A stretch of DNA of 64,000 nt from Stenotrophomonas sp. 610A2 (GCF_030549615.1 NZ_CP130832.1:4548501-4612500); one strand, 5' to 3'; positions 1 to 7,962 are shown, counted from the first letter of the stretch. Program-made: numbers and translations. Notes: generated from the sequence alone by a model not told the origin.

Positions 1-184
1 ACAGCAGACGTTTGATGAATGAAAAAGCGACCCCTTCACTCAACGGATCATCCTTATGGGCCTCTTGATACTGTCGATACTTCTCCTCGCCCTGAGTCCT
101 GAAAATCTTGTCTGACTCATTCAAATCAAACATTGCACTTGATGCAACGCCAACTACAAGCCGGTCTTTCAACTCGTATGCCAC
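1..184 (-). CDS. 5'-nucleotidase family protein, N-terminal part (runs off window)
   Basis: The reverse strand reads from a GTG at 184 without a stop to the window edge, giving 61 residues. The peptide has the features of the N-terminus of PF06189-type 5'-nucleotidases: a hydrophobic strand ending VVGVASSAMFDL, then ES..IF, a QG..KY..YQ stretch and a PL..GVAF motif. These enzymes dephosphorylate nucleoside 5'-monophosphates in the cytoplasm. An AGGGGA stands about seven bases before the GTG. Base composition is more AT-rich than the genes to the right, which suggests acquired DNA. The 3' part lies outside the window, so integrity cannot be judged. Confidence 0.7.
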   Translation of the reverse strand, partial: MAYELKDRLVVGVASSAMFDLNESDKIFRTQGEEKYRQYQEAHKDDPLSEGVAFSFIKRLL

Positions 185-559
185 GACATTCCCCTGTGAC
201 TGTCAACTGCCTAGTAAACGGATCAGTGGATCCGGTTAGCGACCTCTCCGCAAAGCACCTTGTGGTGAGCTTTTCCCTGATTGAGCTCGATCTTAAGGCG
301 GCAGGATCCGGCTAACAAGCCAATGTAAAGCGGTGCCCAGAGATAATTCTGAAAGATCATATAGCCTGAGCTGAAGGAATATGGAGCTCCGTTTTGTGTC
401 AATAAACGATATCTACGCCTCAATCCAAAAAATTTGGGACATAGACACTCTCAGTTAGATCTCCATATTCTTGCCAGGACCATCGGGTAGCTGAAAATGA
501 GGCAAGTGGTCTACCATGCCTCCATCCCGGCAGATCCCGGGCGCCAGACGCACTTTTCC
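185..559. other. AT-richer gap without a convincing gene
   Basis: This stretch between the nucleotidase fragment and the epimerase is poorer in GC than the rest of the window. It contains only short open frames, such as 66 codons on the minus strand at 223-423 and 25 codons from an ATG near 380, with no recognisable motif. It presumably holds the promoters of the two divergent flanking genes, and may be decayed DNA at the edge of an acquired segment. Confidence 0.4.
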
Positions 560-1453
560 GTGAACGCTCTTATCACCGGTAGTTCAGGCCGGATTGGCCG
601 CGCAATCTACAGCGCGATTGCCGCAGACCATGAGGTCATTGGCCTCGACCGTTCCCCTTTCTCCTGCTCATCGCTTATCGGTGATTTCACCGATGACCGG
701 CTGCTGCAACAAGCATTGCAGGGCGTCGATGTGGTCTTCCACACCGCTTCGTACCATGCGCCGCATGTTGGCCTGGTATCTGATAGCGAGTTCGAGCGGG
801 TCAATGTTGCGGGCGTGCAACAGTTACTGGAAGCCGCACAGCAGGCAGGCGTGATGCAGGTGGTCTATACCAGTACCACCGCACTCTATGGCGATGCTGT
901 CGCCGAGCAAGGTTGCACGTGGATCGACGAATCCGTGACGCCGCAGCCCAGGACGGTGTATCACCGCAGCAAGCTGGAAGCCGAGCAGATCCTGGCTGAC
1001 TGGTCCGGTGCGGGGCTGACCCGCAGCATCATCCGCATGTCGCGCTGTTTCCCGCAGCCTGCGGACCAGATGTCGGTGCTACGCCTGCATCGCGGTATTG
1101 ATGTCCGCGATGTTGCTGATGCGCATGTGGCGGCGTTGGCGCTGCCGGCTGGATCATTTAGTAGATTTGTCGTCAGCGGCTCTACGCCGTTCCAGCCCGA
1201 AGACCTTGAGCAGTTGGGACGCAATGCAGTGGAAGTCCTGCGCCTGCGCTGCCCCGAGTTGGTGGCCGAGCACCAGCGCCGTGGTTGGCCGCTGCCGTCG
1301 GTAATTGATCGGGTGTATGACAATTCTGCCATCCGTCGGGCGCTGGGTTGGGAGCCTGCTCATGGGTTCAGCGAAGTGTTGGCGCAGGTGGATCGGCGTA
1401 GTCTGGAAGTGCTGCCGTATACGCGGGACTTTGTTGACAGGACAGTCGATTGA
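560..1453 (+). CDS. NAD(P)-dependent epimerase/dehydratase (extended SDR)
   Basis: This 297-residue protein is an extended short-chain dehydrogenase/reductase that would oxidise or epimerise a sugar or similar substrate in the cytoplasm. The N-terminus has a Rossmann motif GSSGRIG right after the first strand, a D at the end of the second strand (GLDRS) and the catalytic YHRSK about 130 residues further. I chose the GTG at 560 because the family begins just before the glycine motif; an in-frame ATG at 497 would add 21 unrelated residues. Neither start has a strong ribosome binding site. It is transcribed towards the AraC gene, with a REP-like palindrome between them. The substrate cannot be told. 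Confidence 0.75.
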   Translation: MNALITGSSGRIGRAIYSAIAADHEVIGLDRSPFSCSSLIGDFTDDRLLQQALQGVDVVFHTASYHAPHVGLVSDSEFERVNVAGVQQLLEAAQQAGVMQVVYTSTTALYGDAVAEQGCTWIDESVTPQPRTVYHRSKLEAEQILADWSGAGLTRSIIRMSRCFPQPADQMSVLRLHRGIDVRDVADAHVAALALPAGSFSRFVVSGSTPFQPEDLEQLGRNAVEVLRLRCPELVAEHQRRGWPLPSVIDRVYDNSAIRRALGWEPAHGFSEVLAQVDRRSLEVLPYTRDFVDRTVD

Positions 1454-1486
1454 TCCGGCCCGATGTCGTTTCGATTGAGTTCGCTT

Positions 1487-1512
1487 GCTTCGCGGCTTAC
1501 GCCGCCCCTACA
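1487..1512 (-). repeat. GTAG-headed REP (SMAG-like) palindrome
   Basis: A single REP unit reads GTAGGGGCGGCG on the minus strand and continues into a stem closing on GCCGCG. It sits between the convergent epimerase and araC genes and may act as a transcript end. The same unit recurs near 30055, 30164, 40776, 40849, 47265, 47367 and 62095. Confidence 0.75.
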
Positions 1513-1531
1513 AACAGCCGGACAGCGGGTG

Positions 1532-2494
1532 CTACTTCAGCTGCGAGGGTGATGTGCCGTATTGGCGCTTGAACGCGGCGCTGAAGCTGCTGGTGTGCGC
1601 GTAGCCGGCGATGGTGGCTGCCACATCCACGGGCACGCGCTGCCGCAGCAGTGCCTGGCGGGCGCGTTCCAGCCGCAGCTCACGCTGGTAGTTGGCGATG
1701 CTTTGACCATGGCAATGCTGGAAGCCTCGCTGCAGGTCCACCGCATTGGTGCCGAGCTGGCGCGCCATCTGCGCGATGCTCAGTGTGTCGGCCTCTCCAC
1801 TTTGCAACCAATGCTGCAGGCGGGTGACGCAGCGCTGCAGGTGTGCACCCAAAGGCTTTTCGCTGCCTTCGCTGGCCAGTGTTTGCAGCACGTCGGCCGC
1901 CAGCTCCAGGGCAAAGCTTTCCTGCTGCAATCGGCGCAGCAATGGCAGCGAACCGGTCCTGTTCTCCAGCAGTTGCGCCGCCCGCTGCAACAACGGCGCC
2001 GGTGGCCGCCATGCATGGTTGTCGGCGTGGCCATTACAAACGCGTGCCAATCGGGCGCTGCCGCTTGAATCGGCCTGCAGCTGCCGCCGCAACCAGTCAC
2101 CGCTGAGGTGCAGGCTGACCTTGCCTTCCTGTCGCCCGGCCTGCCAATGGCGCTGGAAGCTTTCTTCCTCACGCAGGTGGACAAGCATGGTCGGCATGCG
2201 CCGATGGTTGCCCTCCAGCCGCAAGCGATGCCTGCCGATGGCAACGTCGGCCTCGCCATCCACCAGGAAGCCGGCAGTGATGCCCGGTGCCAGACGGTTG
2301 TGGCTGCAGCCTCCCACCATGTCGCGGCTACGGCTCAGGTAGAGCGACACGCCATCGTCCAGCGCGTGCACCTGCTGCCAGCCGGCCAGCACCGGCGTGG
2401 CGTCGGCCATGCCGGCATCGAAATCAACCTGCCCGCCCAGCGCGTTTGCTGCGGTCATTAGTTCGGCGCAGGTGAAAACCTGCATGCAGGGCAT
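1532..2494 (-). CDS. AraC-family transcriptional regulator, PchR-like
   Basis: A 320-residue regulator with a C-terminal AraC/XylS DNA-binding domain of about 100 residues. Two helix-turn-helix segments are visible, one around SIAQMARQLG and one around VAATIAGYAHTSSFSAAFKR. The ~200-residue N-terminal domain resembles the sensor part of PchR-type siderophore regulators, which activate divergent receptor genes when the ferric siderophore is inside the cell. The open frame runs from a TTG inside the inverted repeat of the neighbouring IS30 element. The likely native start is the ATG at 2494, with AGGA about ten bases upstream; an ATG at 2485 is also possible. The IS lies only 16 bases before this start, so the native promoter has been displaced. 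Context (permease and IutA-like receptor) supports a role in siderophore uptake. Confidence 0.8.
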   Translation of the reverse strand: MPCMQVFTCAELMTAANALGGQVDFDAGMADATPVLAGWQQVHALDDGVSLYLSRSRDMVGGCSHNRLAPGITAGFLVDGEADVAIGRHRLRLEGNHRRMPTMLVHLREEESFQRHWQAGRQEGKVSLHLSGDWLRRQLQADSSGSARLARVCNGHADNHAWRPPAPLLQRAAQLLENRTGSLPLLRRLQQESFALELAADVLQTLASEGSEKPLGAHLQRCVTRLQHWLQSGEADTLSIAQMARQLGTNAVDLQRGFQHCHGQSIANYQRELRLERARQALLRQRVPVDVAATIAGYAHTSSFSAAFKRQYGTSPSQLK

Positions 2495-2510
2495 CCCGGA
2501 ATTTGGTCCT

Positions 2511-2535
2511 GGCGCTCTCAACCGGTCATTGCAAC
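2511..2535 (+). repeat. IS30 left terminal inverted repeat
   Basis: This terminal repeat overlaps the transposase stop codon, as is common in compact IS elements. Its outer end abuts the leader of the AraC gene. Confidence 0.85.
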
Positions 2536-3665
2536 GCCTGGCTGAGCTTCTCAGCCGGCGTCATGAAGTCCAATGTCTGTCGCGGACGTTGATTCAATCG
2601 TAACGCAACTTTGTTCAGTTCCGCCTGCGAGTAGACCGACAGATCCGTTCCATTGGGGAAGTACTGGCGTAGCAACCCGTTGGTGTTCTCGTTGCTGCCG
2701 CGCTGCCAGGGGCTCTGTGGATCACAGAAGTACACGGCCACCTGCGTGGCGATCGTGAAGTCGCGGTGGCTGGCCATTTCCATGCCGCGATCCCATGTCA
2801 GTGATTTTCGCAGGCGCGCTGGCAGACGACGCACCTGACGACTCAGCGCACTGACCACGCTTTGCGTGTCCTTCCCATCGACTTTGACAAGCATCGTGAA
2901 GCGCGAGTGTCGCTCCACCAGCGTGGCAATGTGGCTGTTCCTGGCACCACTGAGCAGGTCGCCCTCCCAGTGGCCGGGCACGGCCCGATCCGATACGTCG
3001 GCAGGTCTGTCGCGGATGGAAACGGCGTCCCTGATACCGCCTCGTGGCTGGCGTGTGGCCTTCTGCGAGCGGCGCATCAGGCGATGGGTGCGCAGATGAG
3101 CCACCAGCTCCTTCTTCAGCACGCCACGCGCCTGGATGAACAGGCTCCGGTAAATGGTCTCGTGCGACACCTGATGTGTCTCGTCATGAGGAAAATGCCG
3201 CTTCAGCCAGCGGGCTATCTGCTGGGGCGACCATTGCAGCGAAAGCTTGCCTGCTACCCGCCGCCGCAGTGTGCCATATCGGGCCAGACGGCAAGGCTTC
3301 GGGCGACGGGCGTTATCCCAGGCGCGCTCATCGGCCCACGTCGCGCGATACCCCTTGATGCCGCCGTGGCGCCTCACCTCGCGACTGACGGTAGACGTTG
3401 GTCGCCCCAAGCGCCTGGCAATCTCGCTCAGGGAAAGGCTGCCTGCCAGGCCGCGCGAGATCTCTTCACGCTCATGTAGCGTCAGCGTACGAGGCGAGCG
3501 CGTGCGAGGCGCTGGAGCGATACCGCCTCGCGAGGCGAGCACACCCCATACCGAAGCCGGATGTTTGCCCAGATCACGGGCAATCTCGCTGCACGAAGCA
3601 CCTTCTCGCCAGCGCATCCACAGTGCCTGCTTCTGCGCCAATGACAATCCAGGTCGACCCATCAT
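2526..3665 (-). CDS. IS30-family transposase
   Basis: A 379-residue DDE transposase that catalyses excision and integration of the surrounding element. The N-terminal half holds two helix-turn-helix segments, including LSLSEIARRLGRPTSTVSREV, typical of IS30. The catalytic core shows the three acidic positions in GHWEGDLL, LTWDRG and GSNENTNGLLRQYFP, in the expected order. The frame is uninterrupted and of normal length, so the enzyme is probably functional. I chose the first of two adjacent ATGs at 3665 because GGAGGG stands nine bases upstream. Confidence 0.93.
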   Translation of the reverse strand: MMGRPGLSLAQKQALWMRWREGASCSEIARDLGKHPASVWGVLASRGGIAPAPRTRSPRTLTLHEREEISRGLAGSLSLSEIARRLGRPTSTVSREVRRHGGIKGYRATWADERAWDNARRPKPCRLARYGTLRRRVAGKLSLQWSPQQIARWLKRHFPHDETHQVSHETIYRSLFIQARGVLKKELVAHLRTHRLMRRSQKATRQPRGGIRDAVSIRDRPADVSDRAVPGHWEGDLLSGARNSHIATLVERHSRFTMLVKVDGKDTQSVVSALSRQVRRLPARLRKSLTWDRGMEMASHRDFTIATQVAVYFCDPQSPWQRGSNENTNGLLRQYFPNGTDLSVYSQAELNKVALRLNQRPRQTLDFMTPAEKLSQALQ

Positions 3666-3702
3666 CGCACTTGCCCTCCCGGTCAGCAGCAACACCTATG
3701 AT

Positions 3703-3727
3703 GTTGCATCGACCGGTTGAGAGCGCC
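3703..3727 (-). repeat. IS30 right terminal inverted repeat
   Basis: This is the mirror copy of the repeat at 2511-2535 with two mismatches. It ends two bases before a 12-base direct repeat that may be the binding site of the displaced regulator. Confidence 0.85.
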
Positions 3728-3729
3728 CT

Positions 3730-3762
3730 GCCTAAATTTTCCTTCGCTGCGCCTAAACTTTC
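3730..3762 (+). promoter_or_regulatory. Candidate AraC/PchR-type operator (two direct repeats)
   Basis: GCCTAAATTTTC at 3730-3741 and GCCTAAACTTTC at 3751-3762 match at 11 of 12 positions and start 21 bases apart, two helical turns. Paired direct repeats with this spacing are usual for AraC-family activators. They lie upstream of the siderophore-uptake operon, next to a candidate Fur box. The assignment is inferred from context. Confidence 0.5.
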
Positions 3763-3769
3763 AATGGTA

Positions 3770-3784
3770 TTGATAACTATTCTT
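3770..3784 (+). promoter_or_regulatory. Candidate Fur box
   Basis: TGATAACTATTCTTA matches 11 of the 14 informative positions of the 7-1-7 Fur consensus TGATAATNATTATCA. It lies about 55 bases before the start of a siderophore receptor operon, where iron-dependent repression by Fur would be expected. Confidence 0.55.
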
Positions 3785-3840
3785 ATTTGAGGGTTCGCGT
3801 ATGGGCGCCTCTTCCCCGTATTCAGTGAAGGCAAGTGGCA

Positions 3841-4227
3841 ATGGGTTTGACGATCAAGCAGGCGGCCGTGGTCCGCGCCGTCTTCCATGATGAAGTCAGC
3901 GCGGACGAGATCCGCCACTGGCTGCAGCGTGTGGAGGATTTGATCGCGGCCGCCACGCCGTTCTACTTCATCGCCAGCACCGTACCCGGCGCCAGCTTCA
4001 GCGACGATTACCGCGCCATCCAGGCGGTCTGGTACAAGCAGCACAAGCCCGCCTTCCGTGTTTACTGCAAGGGCCTGGTGCGCGTTGCCAGCAGCACCGC
4101 CGAGCAGCAGAGGCTGGATACACCGGCCCTGCATGCGGCCTGGGGCGTGCCCTATTACGTCACCATCGACGACGCCGATGGCATGCGCTGGGTCGGCCAA
4201 CAGCTGGAGCAGGTCGATGCGCACTGA
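3841..4227 (+). CDS. Uncharacterised small protein of the siderophore-uptake operon
   Basis: I do not recognise this 128-residue protein. It has no signal peptide or membrane segment, so it is probably cytoplasmic. It is moderately acidic with several aromatic residues in the middle (WYKQHKPAFRVYCKG). The ATG at 3841 is preceded by GAAGG at a good distance; a GTG six bases upstream is closer to that site and less likely. Its last codons overlap the start of the permease gene by 11 bases, so translation is probably coupled. It is the first gene after the candidate Fur and AraC sites. A role in handling the imported siderophore is possible but only inferred. Confidence 0.65.
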   Translation: MGLTIKQAAVVRAVFHDEVSADEIRHWLQRVEDLIAAATPFYFIASTVPGASFSDDYRAIQAVWYKQHKPAFRVYCKGLVRVASSTAEQQRLDTPALHAAWGVPYYVTIDDADGMRWVGQQLEQVDAH

Positions 4228-5437
4228 ACACGGCGCGGCCTCCCGTTTCGGCCTTGGCGTCATCGTGGCGCTGTACATGGCACATGCGCTGCCGCTGTAT
4301 TTCTACAACGTGGCGGTACCGGCCATCCTGCGCAGCCAGGGCGTGGATCTGCGCTGGATCGGCATGTTGTCGCTGCTGTACCTGCCGTGGGCATTCAAGT
4401 TCCTGTGGGCGCCGCTGGTGGACCGCTGGCACCTGCCTGCCCTGGGCCGTCGCCGCAGTTGGTTGTGGCTGACCCAGTTGTTGTTGCTGGTCGGCATCCT
4501 GGTACTGGCCTTCACCGGCCTGGACCATAGCCTGACCGTGTTCGTGCTGGTCGGCATGTGGATCTCCACCATCGCCGCCACCCAGGACATCGCCATCGAT
4601 GGCTATACGGTGGAAGCACTGGCACCGGCCGAGCACCGCCTGGGCAGCATGGCGCAGAGCGTGGGCGTGGCGCTGGGCAGCATGGTCGGCGGCGCAGGCG
4701 TGCTGTGGCTGTACGAAACCCGCGGCTGGAACGTGGCCCTGCTCAGCCTGGCGGCGATGAGTGCGCTCACCCTGCTCGCCGTACAGCAGATCAACGAGGT
4801 GCCGCGCCCGGCGGCCAGCCAGCGGCCGAGCGTTCTGCGTGCGCTGCGCCGGCCTGAGCTGCGCTGGGCGCTGCTGCTGATCGTGCTGTATCGCATGGTG
4901 GAAGCACCGGCGATGGCGATGATCAATCCGCTGCTGGTCGACCAGGAGTGGAGCCTGACCGAGATCGGCCTGCTGATTTCGGTGGGCGGTGCCGGCGTTG
5001 GTTTGCTGGCTGCCATCGGCGCGGCCTGGCTGCTCAAGCAGCGCAGTGCCGAACAACTGCTGATGCACGCCGGTTGGTGGCGCACGCTGCTGTATGTGCT
5101 GCTGGCCGGCCTGCTGTACAGCGGTGTGCTTGCCTCCTCGCAGTTTGGGCTGGGCGTGCTGGTGATCGCCCTGCTCGCCCTGCGTTACGTCGCCATGACC
5201 AGCCTGTATGCCTTGTTCATGCGGCTCAGCTCGCGCGAGCAGGCCGGTACCGATTTCACCTTGCTGGTGTGCTTCGAGCTGCTGATCTTCTTCATCGGTG
5301 GTGCCTTGTCCGGCTTCCTCGCCAAAGGCCTGGGTTACCCCGCTTATTACGTGGCGCTGGCGATCGTCTCCGCGCTTGGGCTGCTGTTGTGCCGGCCGCT
5401 GCTGCGCCGCTTCGCGCCCTCTCCTTCTTCTCCCTGA
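4217..5437 (+). CDS. MFS permease, FptX/RhtX (AmpG-related) siderophore-uptake type
   Basis: A 406-residue inner-membrane protein with about 12 hydrophobic segments. The start region reads FYNVAVPAILRSQG and a cytoplasmic loop reads DRWHLPALGRRRSW, both typical of the AmpG-like branch of the major facilitator superfamily. A second conserved block is ATQDIAIDGYTVE. FptX and RhtX, in the same branch, import ferric pyochelin and ferric rhizobactin 1021. The position between a regulator/receptor pair supports the same role, since the receptor belongs to the IutA/RhtA group and no ABC importer is present. The frame stays open upstream, but the ATG at 4217 overlaps the preceding gene and gives the family length. 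The exact ligand is unknown. Confidence 0.82.
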   Translation: MRTEHGAASRFGLGVIVALYMAHALPLYFYNVAVPAILRSQGVDLRWIGMLSLLYLPWAFKFLWAPLVDRWHLPALGRRRSWLWLTQLLLLVGILVLAFTGLDHSLTVFVLVGMWISTIAATQDIAIDGYTVEALAPAEHRLGSMAQSVGVALGSMVGGAGVLWLYETRGWNVALLSLAAMSALTLLAVQQINEVPRPAASQRPSVLRALRRPELRWALLLIVLYRMVEAPAMAMINPLLVDQEWSLTEIGLLISVGGAGVGLLAAIGAAWLLKQRSAEQLLMHAGWWRTLLYVLLAGLLYSGVLASSQFGLGVLVIALLALRYVAMTSLYALFMRLSSREQAGTDFTLLVCFELLIFFIGGALSGFLAKGLGYPAYYVALAIVSALGLLLCRPLLRRFAPSPSSP

Positions 5438-5454
5438 TACGTTCCGAGGACACC

Positions 5455-7707
5455 ATGCGGCATACCGCAGCAACGCTTCCGCTCGCCCTGCTGAGCCTGG
5501 CCATCAGTGGCCAGCTGGCAGCACAGGCCAACACCACCAGCGGCACCCGCCAGCTGGATGCAGTCAGCGTCACCGCCGTGCGCGGTGCGCGCAGCGTGGC
5601 CGAGATCGCCGGCACCGTGTACGCCATCGAGCGCGAGCAGATCGCCCAGCAGACCGCTGCCGGCCGCAGCACCGCCGACATACTCGGCCAGCTGGTGCCG
5701 TCACTGGCACCGGCCAGTGGCACCACCAGCAACTACGGCATGACCATGCGTGGCCGCAGCGTGCAGGTGATGATCGATGGCGTGCCGCTGACCGGCGCAC
5801 GCGATGGCTCGCGCCAGCTCAACAGCATCTCGCCGACGATGATCGAGCGCATCGAGGTGATCTCCGGTGCCACCGCGTTGTACGGCGCCGGTGCCAGCGG
5901 CGGCATCATCAACATCATCACCCTGCAGCCGGGCGATGCGCCGGTGCAGCTGGCCAGCCAGCTCGGCCTGCGCACGCCTTCGGATGTATCCAGCGACAAC
6001 CTGGCCTGGAATGCCGCGCAGACCATGACCGTGCGCGGTGACAGCTTCAGCGGTGCCTTCGGTATCGCCTACGGCCGCCAGGGCGCATCGCTGGATGCGC
6101 ATGGCCGCCGTATCGGTCCGGAGATCGCCCAGACCGACCGTCAGGACACCGAGACCAAGGAACTCAACGCGCGCCTGGAGTGGGCGCTTACCCCGGCCCA
6201 GCAGCTCAGCGTAGGCCTGCGTTGGTATGACGACCAGCAGGACAGCGACTACGGCCCGGATTACGGCCCGCGCCTGGCCGTACTGTTCAACCCCGCTTTC
6301 CAGCCCAGCCACAACGCCGTCGATGGCCTGCAGTTGAACGCACAGCCACGCACCCGCCACCAGGGCATCAATGCGCAGTACCGCAACCGCGATGTGTTCG
6401 GCGGCCAGGAGCTGAGCGTGGAAGCCTATTACCGCAATGAGCAGGGCCGCTGGTTCCCGTCGGTATCGACGCTGGTGCATCCGGCGCTGCCGGGCGGCTA
6501 TGCCTATGTGGCCATGCAGTCCAATACCGACATTGACGTCTGGGGCCTGCGCAGCGCCCTGCACAAGAGTTTCGATATCGGCGGGCGCAGCCTGCAGCTG
6601 TCCTATGGCGTGGACCATGAGCGCGAAGAGGACAGCCAGCGCGGGCAGATGTACGACATCAACCGCTTCATCGCCAGCAACGGCCTGAACTACGTGCCGA
6701 CCGCGCAATACGCGATGGGCCCGGATGTGCGCGTGGACACCACCGGCCTGTTCCTGCAGGCCGATCACGCGCTGAGCGAACGTTTCAGCGTGCAGGCCGG
6801 CGTGCGCCACCAGATCCTGCGCAACAATGTGGCCGATTCGCTGCCCTACACCGAGGCAATCACTGCCGACGCTGTGGCCGGCTATCAGCCGCAGCTGCTG
6901 GCCGGTGGCCGCGTGCGCCATTCGCAGACGCTGTTCAATGCCGGCGTGGTCTACAAGTTCAGCGATGCGCAGCAGTTGTTCGCCAACTTCTCGCAGGGTT
7001 TCAGCCTTCCCGATACGCAGCGCATGCTGCGCGACGTACCGGCCAACTTCGTCATCGACAGCCGCAACATCGGTCCGATCAAGGTCGACAACTACGAATT
7101 GGGCTGGCGCTTGAACAACACGCAGCTGCAGAGCGCAGTGACCGCGTTCTACAACCGCTCGGACAAGACCGTGCAGTTCAACCGCAACTACAGCGTGTCG
7201 GTAGCCGATACCGACGAGCGCGTCTACGGCGTGGAGGCCAACCTGCGCTATACGCCTACCGCGCAGCTGGAACTGGGTGCCAGCGTGGCCAGCACCCGCG
7301 GTCAGTACCGTGATGCCGCCGGCCAATGGCGTGAGCTCAACGCGTTCCGCGTATCGCCGTTGAAGGCAGGCGTGCATGGTCAGTGGCGCTTTGCCAACGA
7401 TAGTCTGCTGCGCCTGCAGGGCCAGGCCGTCGGTGGCACTGATGATGCGTGGCGTGATGCGCAGCTGGCCTCGGCCAGCCCAAGCATCCGTGCGACGCCG
7501 GCGGCGAAAATCCGTGGCTATGCGGTGTTTGATCTGATTGGGGAGCTGCCGCTGGCTGGTGGGCGCTTCAGTGTTGGGGTCTACAACCTGGCGGACCGTG
7601 AGTACAAGACGGTGTATGGCCAACAGGCGGAAGCGACCTACGGCAAGATTTCCAGCGTGCCGGCGCAAGGGCGTACGTTTGGAGTTGGGTATCGGATCGA
7701 ATACTGA
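5455..7707 (+). CDS. TonB-dependent siderophore receptor, IutA/RhtA-like
   Basis: A 750-residue outer-membrane receptor that would bind a ferric siderophore, probably of the aerobactin/rhizobactin type, and import it with TonB energy. A signal peptide ends near AISGQLAAQA. A TonB box (LDAVSVTA) follows, and then a plug domain with SVAEIAGTVY, NYGMTMRGRSVQVMIDGVPL and ERIEVISGATALYGAGASGG, all closely resembling IutA. The rest is a 22-strand-type barrel with FSQGFSLPD and YELGWRL, ending in aromatic residues (GRTFGVGYRIEY) as expected for outer-membrane insertion. It starts 17 bases after the permease stop and is the last gene of the operon. The frame is intact. The ligand is inferred from resemblance only. 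Confidence 0.88.
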   Translation: MRHTAATLPLALLSLAISGQLAAQANTTSGTRQLDAVSVTAVRGARSVAEIAGTVYAIEREQIAQQTAAGRSTADILGQLVPSLAPASGTTSNYGMTMRGRSVQVMIDGVPLTGARDGSRQLNSISPTMIERIEVISGATALYGAGASGGIINIITLQPGDAPVQLASQLGLRTPSDVSSDNLAWNAAQTMTVRGDSFSGAFGIAYGRQGASLDAHGRRIGPEIAQTDRQDTETKELNARLEWALTPAQQLSVGLRWYDDQQDSDYGPDYGPRLAVLFNPAFQPSHNAVDGLQLNAQPRTRHQGINAQYRNRDVFGGQELSVEAYYRNEQGRWFPSVSTLVHPALPGGYAYVAMQSNTDIDVWGLRSALHKSFDIGGRSLQLSYGVDHEREEDSQRGQMYDINRFIASNGLNYVPTAQYAMGPDVRVDTTGLFLQADHALSERFSVQAGVRHQILRNNVADSLPYTEAITADAVAGYQPQLLAGGRVRHSQTLFNAGVVYKFSDAQQLFANFSQGFSLPDTQRMLRDVPANFVIDSRNIGPIKVDNYELGWRLNNTQLQSAVTAFYNRSDKTVQFNRNYSVSVADTDERVYGVEANLRYTPTAQLELGASVASTRGQYRDAAGQWRELNAFRVSPLKAGVHGQWRFANDSLLRLQGQAVGGTDDAWRDAQLASASPSIRATPAAKIRGYAVFDLIGELPLAGGRFSVGVYNLADREYKTVYGQQAEATYGKISSVPAQGRTFGVGYRIEY

Positions 7708-7735
7708 GGCCTACGAGCACCAGGGACGCTGGTAG

Positions 7736-7776
7736 CCCCTCTCCCGTTTACGGGAGAGGGGTTGGGGTGAGGGGAA
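7736..7776 (+). repeat. Short intergenic palindrome, CTCTCCCG type
   Basis: CCCCTCTCCCG and CGGGAGAGGGG form an 11-base stem followed by the tail TTGGGGTGAGGGG. This short form occurs many times in the window and looks like the head and tail of the longer composite elements. Confidence 0.8.
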
Positions 7777-7807
7777 GCTTCTAGCAAGCAGACCCGTTGC
7801 TTTAAAA

Positions 7808-7937
7808 GCTCCCCTCATCCGCCCCTTCGGGGCACCTCGCTCCGCGCCCCGGCCCCGCGTAGCACGCGGGGCGTACGAACAGTCACGAGCCTTTGGCTCG
7901 TAAGCGCCTGTTCTTAACCCCGCGCGCGGGAGAAGGG
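7808..7937 (-). repeat. Composite structured repeat, copy 1
   Basis: On the minus strand this reads as a head (CCCTTCTCCCGC...GCGGGG), a hairpin ACGAGCC/GGCTCGT enclosed by AACAG/CTGTT, a hairpin GCCCCGCGT/ACGCGGGGC, the block CGGGGCGCGGAGCGAGG, and a tail with GCCCCGAAGGGGC. Copies at 33367 and 61911 share the skeleton, but their hairpin arms differ in a compensating way. Confidence 0.7.
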
Positions 7938-7962
7938 ACATTCAAGCTCCGCTTGGGCTGAC

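Larger units (their letters stand above)
2511..3727. mobile_element. IS30-family insertion sequence, complete
   Basis: A 1217-base element bounded by 25-base inverted repeats at 2511-2535 and 3703-3727. Each reads GGCGCTCTCAACCGGTC inward, and they differ at two of 25 positions. The flanking dinucleotide CT on both sides fits a two-base target duplication, as seen in IS30 relatives, but is too short to be conclusive. It carries one intact transposase gene on the minus strand. It separates the AraC regulator from the divergent siderophore-uptake operon. Confidence 0.88.

Noticed and set aside
223..423. 66-codon frame on the minus strand near the left edge
   Set aside because: No recognisable motif, no ribosome binding site and it lies in AT-richer sequence where open frames carry little weight.
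2494..2521. TTG start of the AraC regulator within the IS repeat
   Set aside because: These codons belong to the IS end; the native ATG at 2494 has its own ribosome binding site.
4058..4216. Longer start for the MFS permease
   Set aside because: The extension overlaps most of the preceding gene and lacks the hydrophobic start typical of the family; the overlap start at 4217 is more plausible.
4160..7668. Long antisense frames opposite the permease and receptor genes
   Set aside because: They are shadows caused by strong GC bias at third positions; the plus-strand proteins have clear family motifs.
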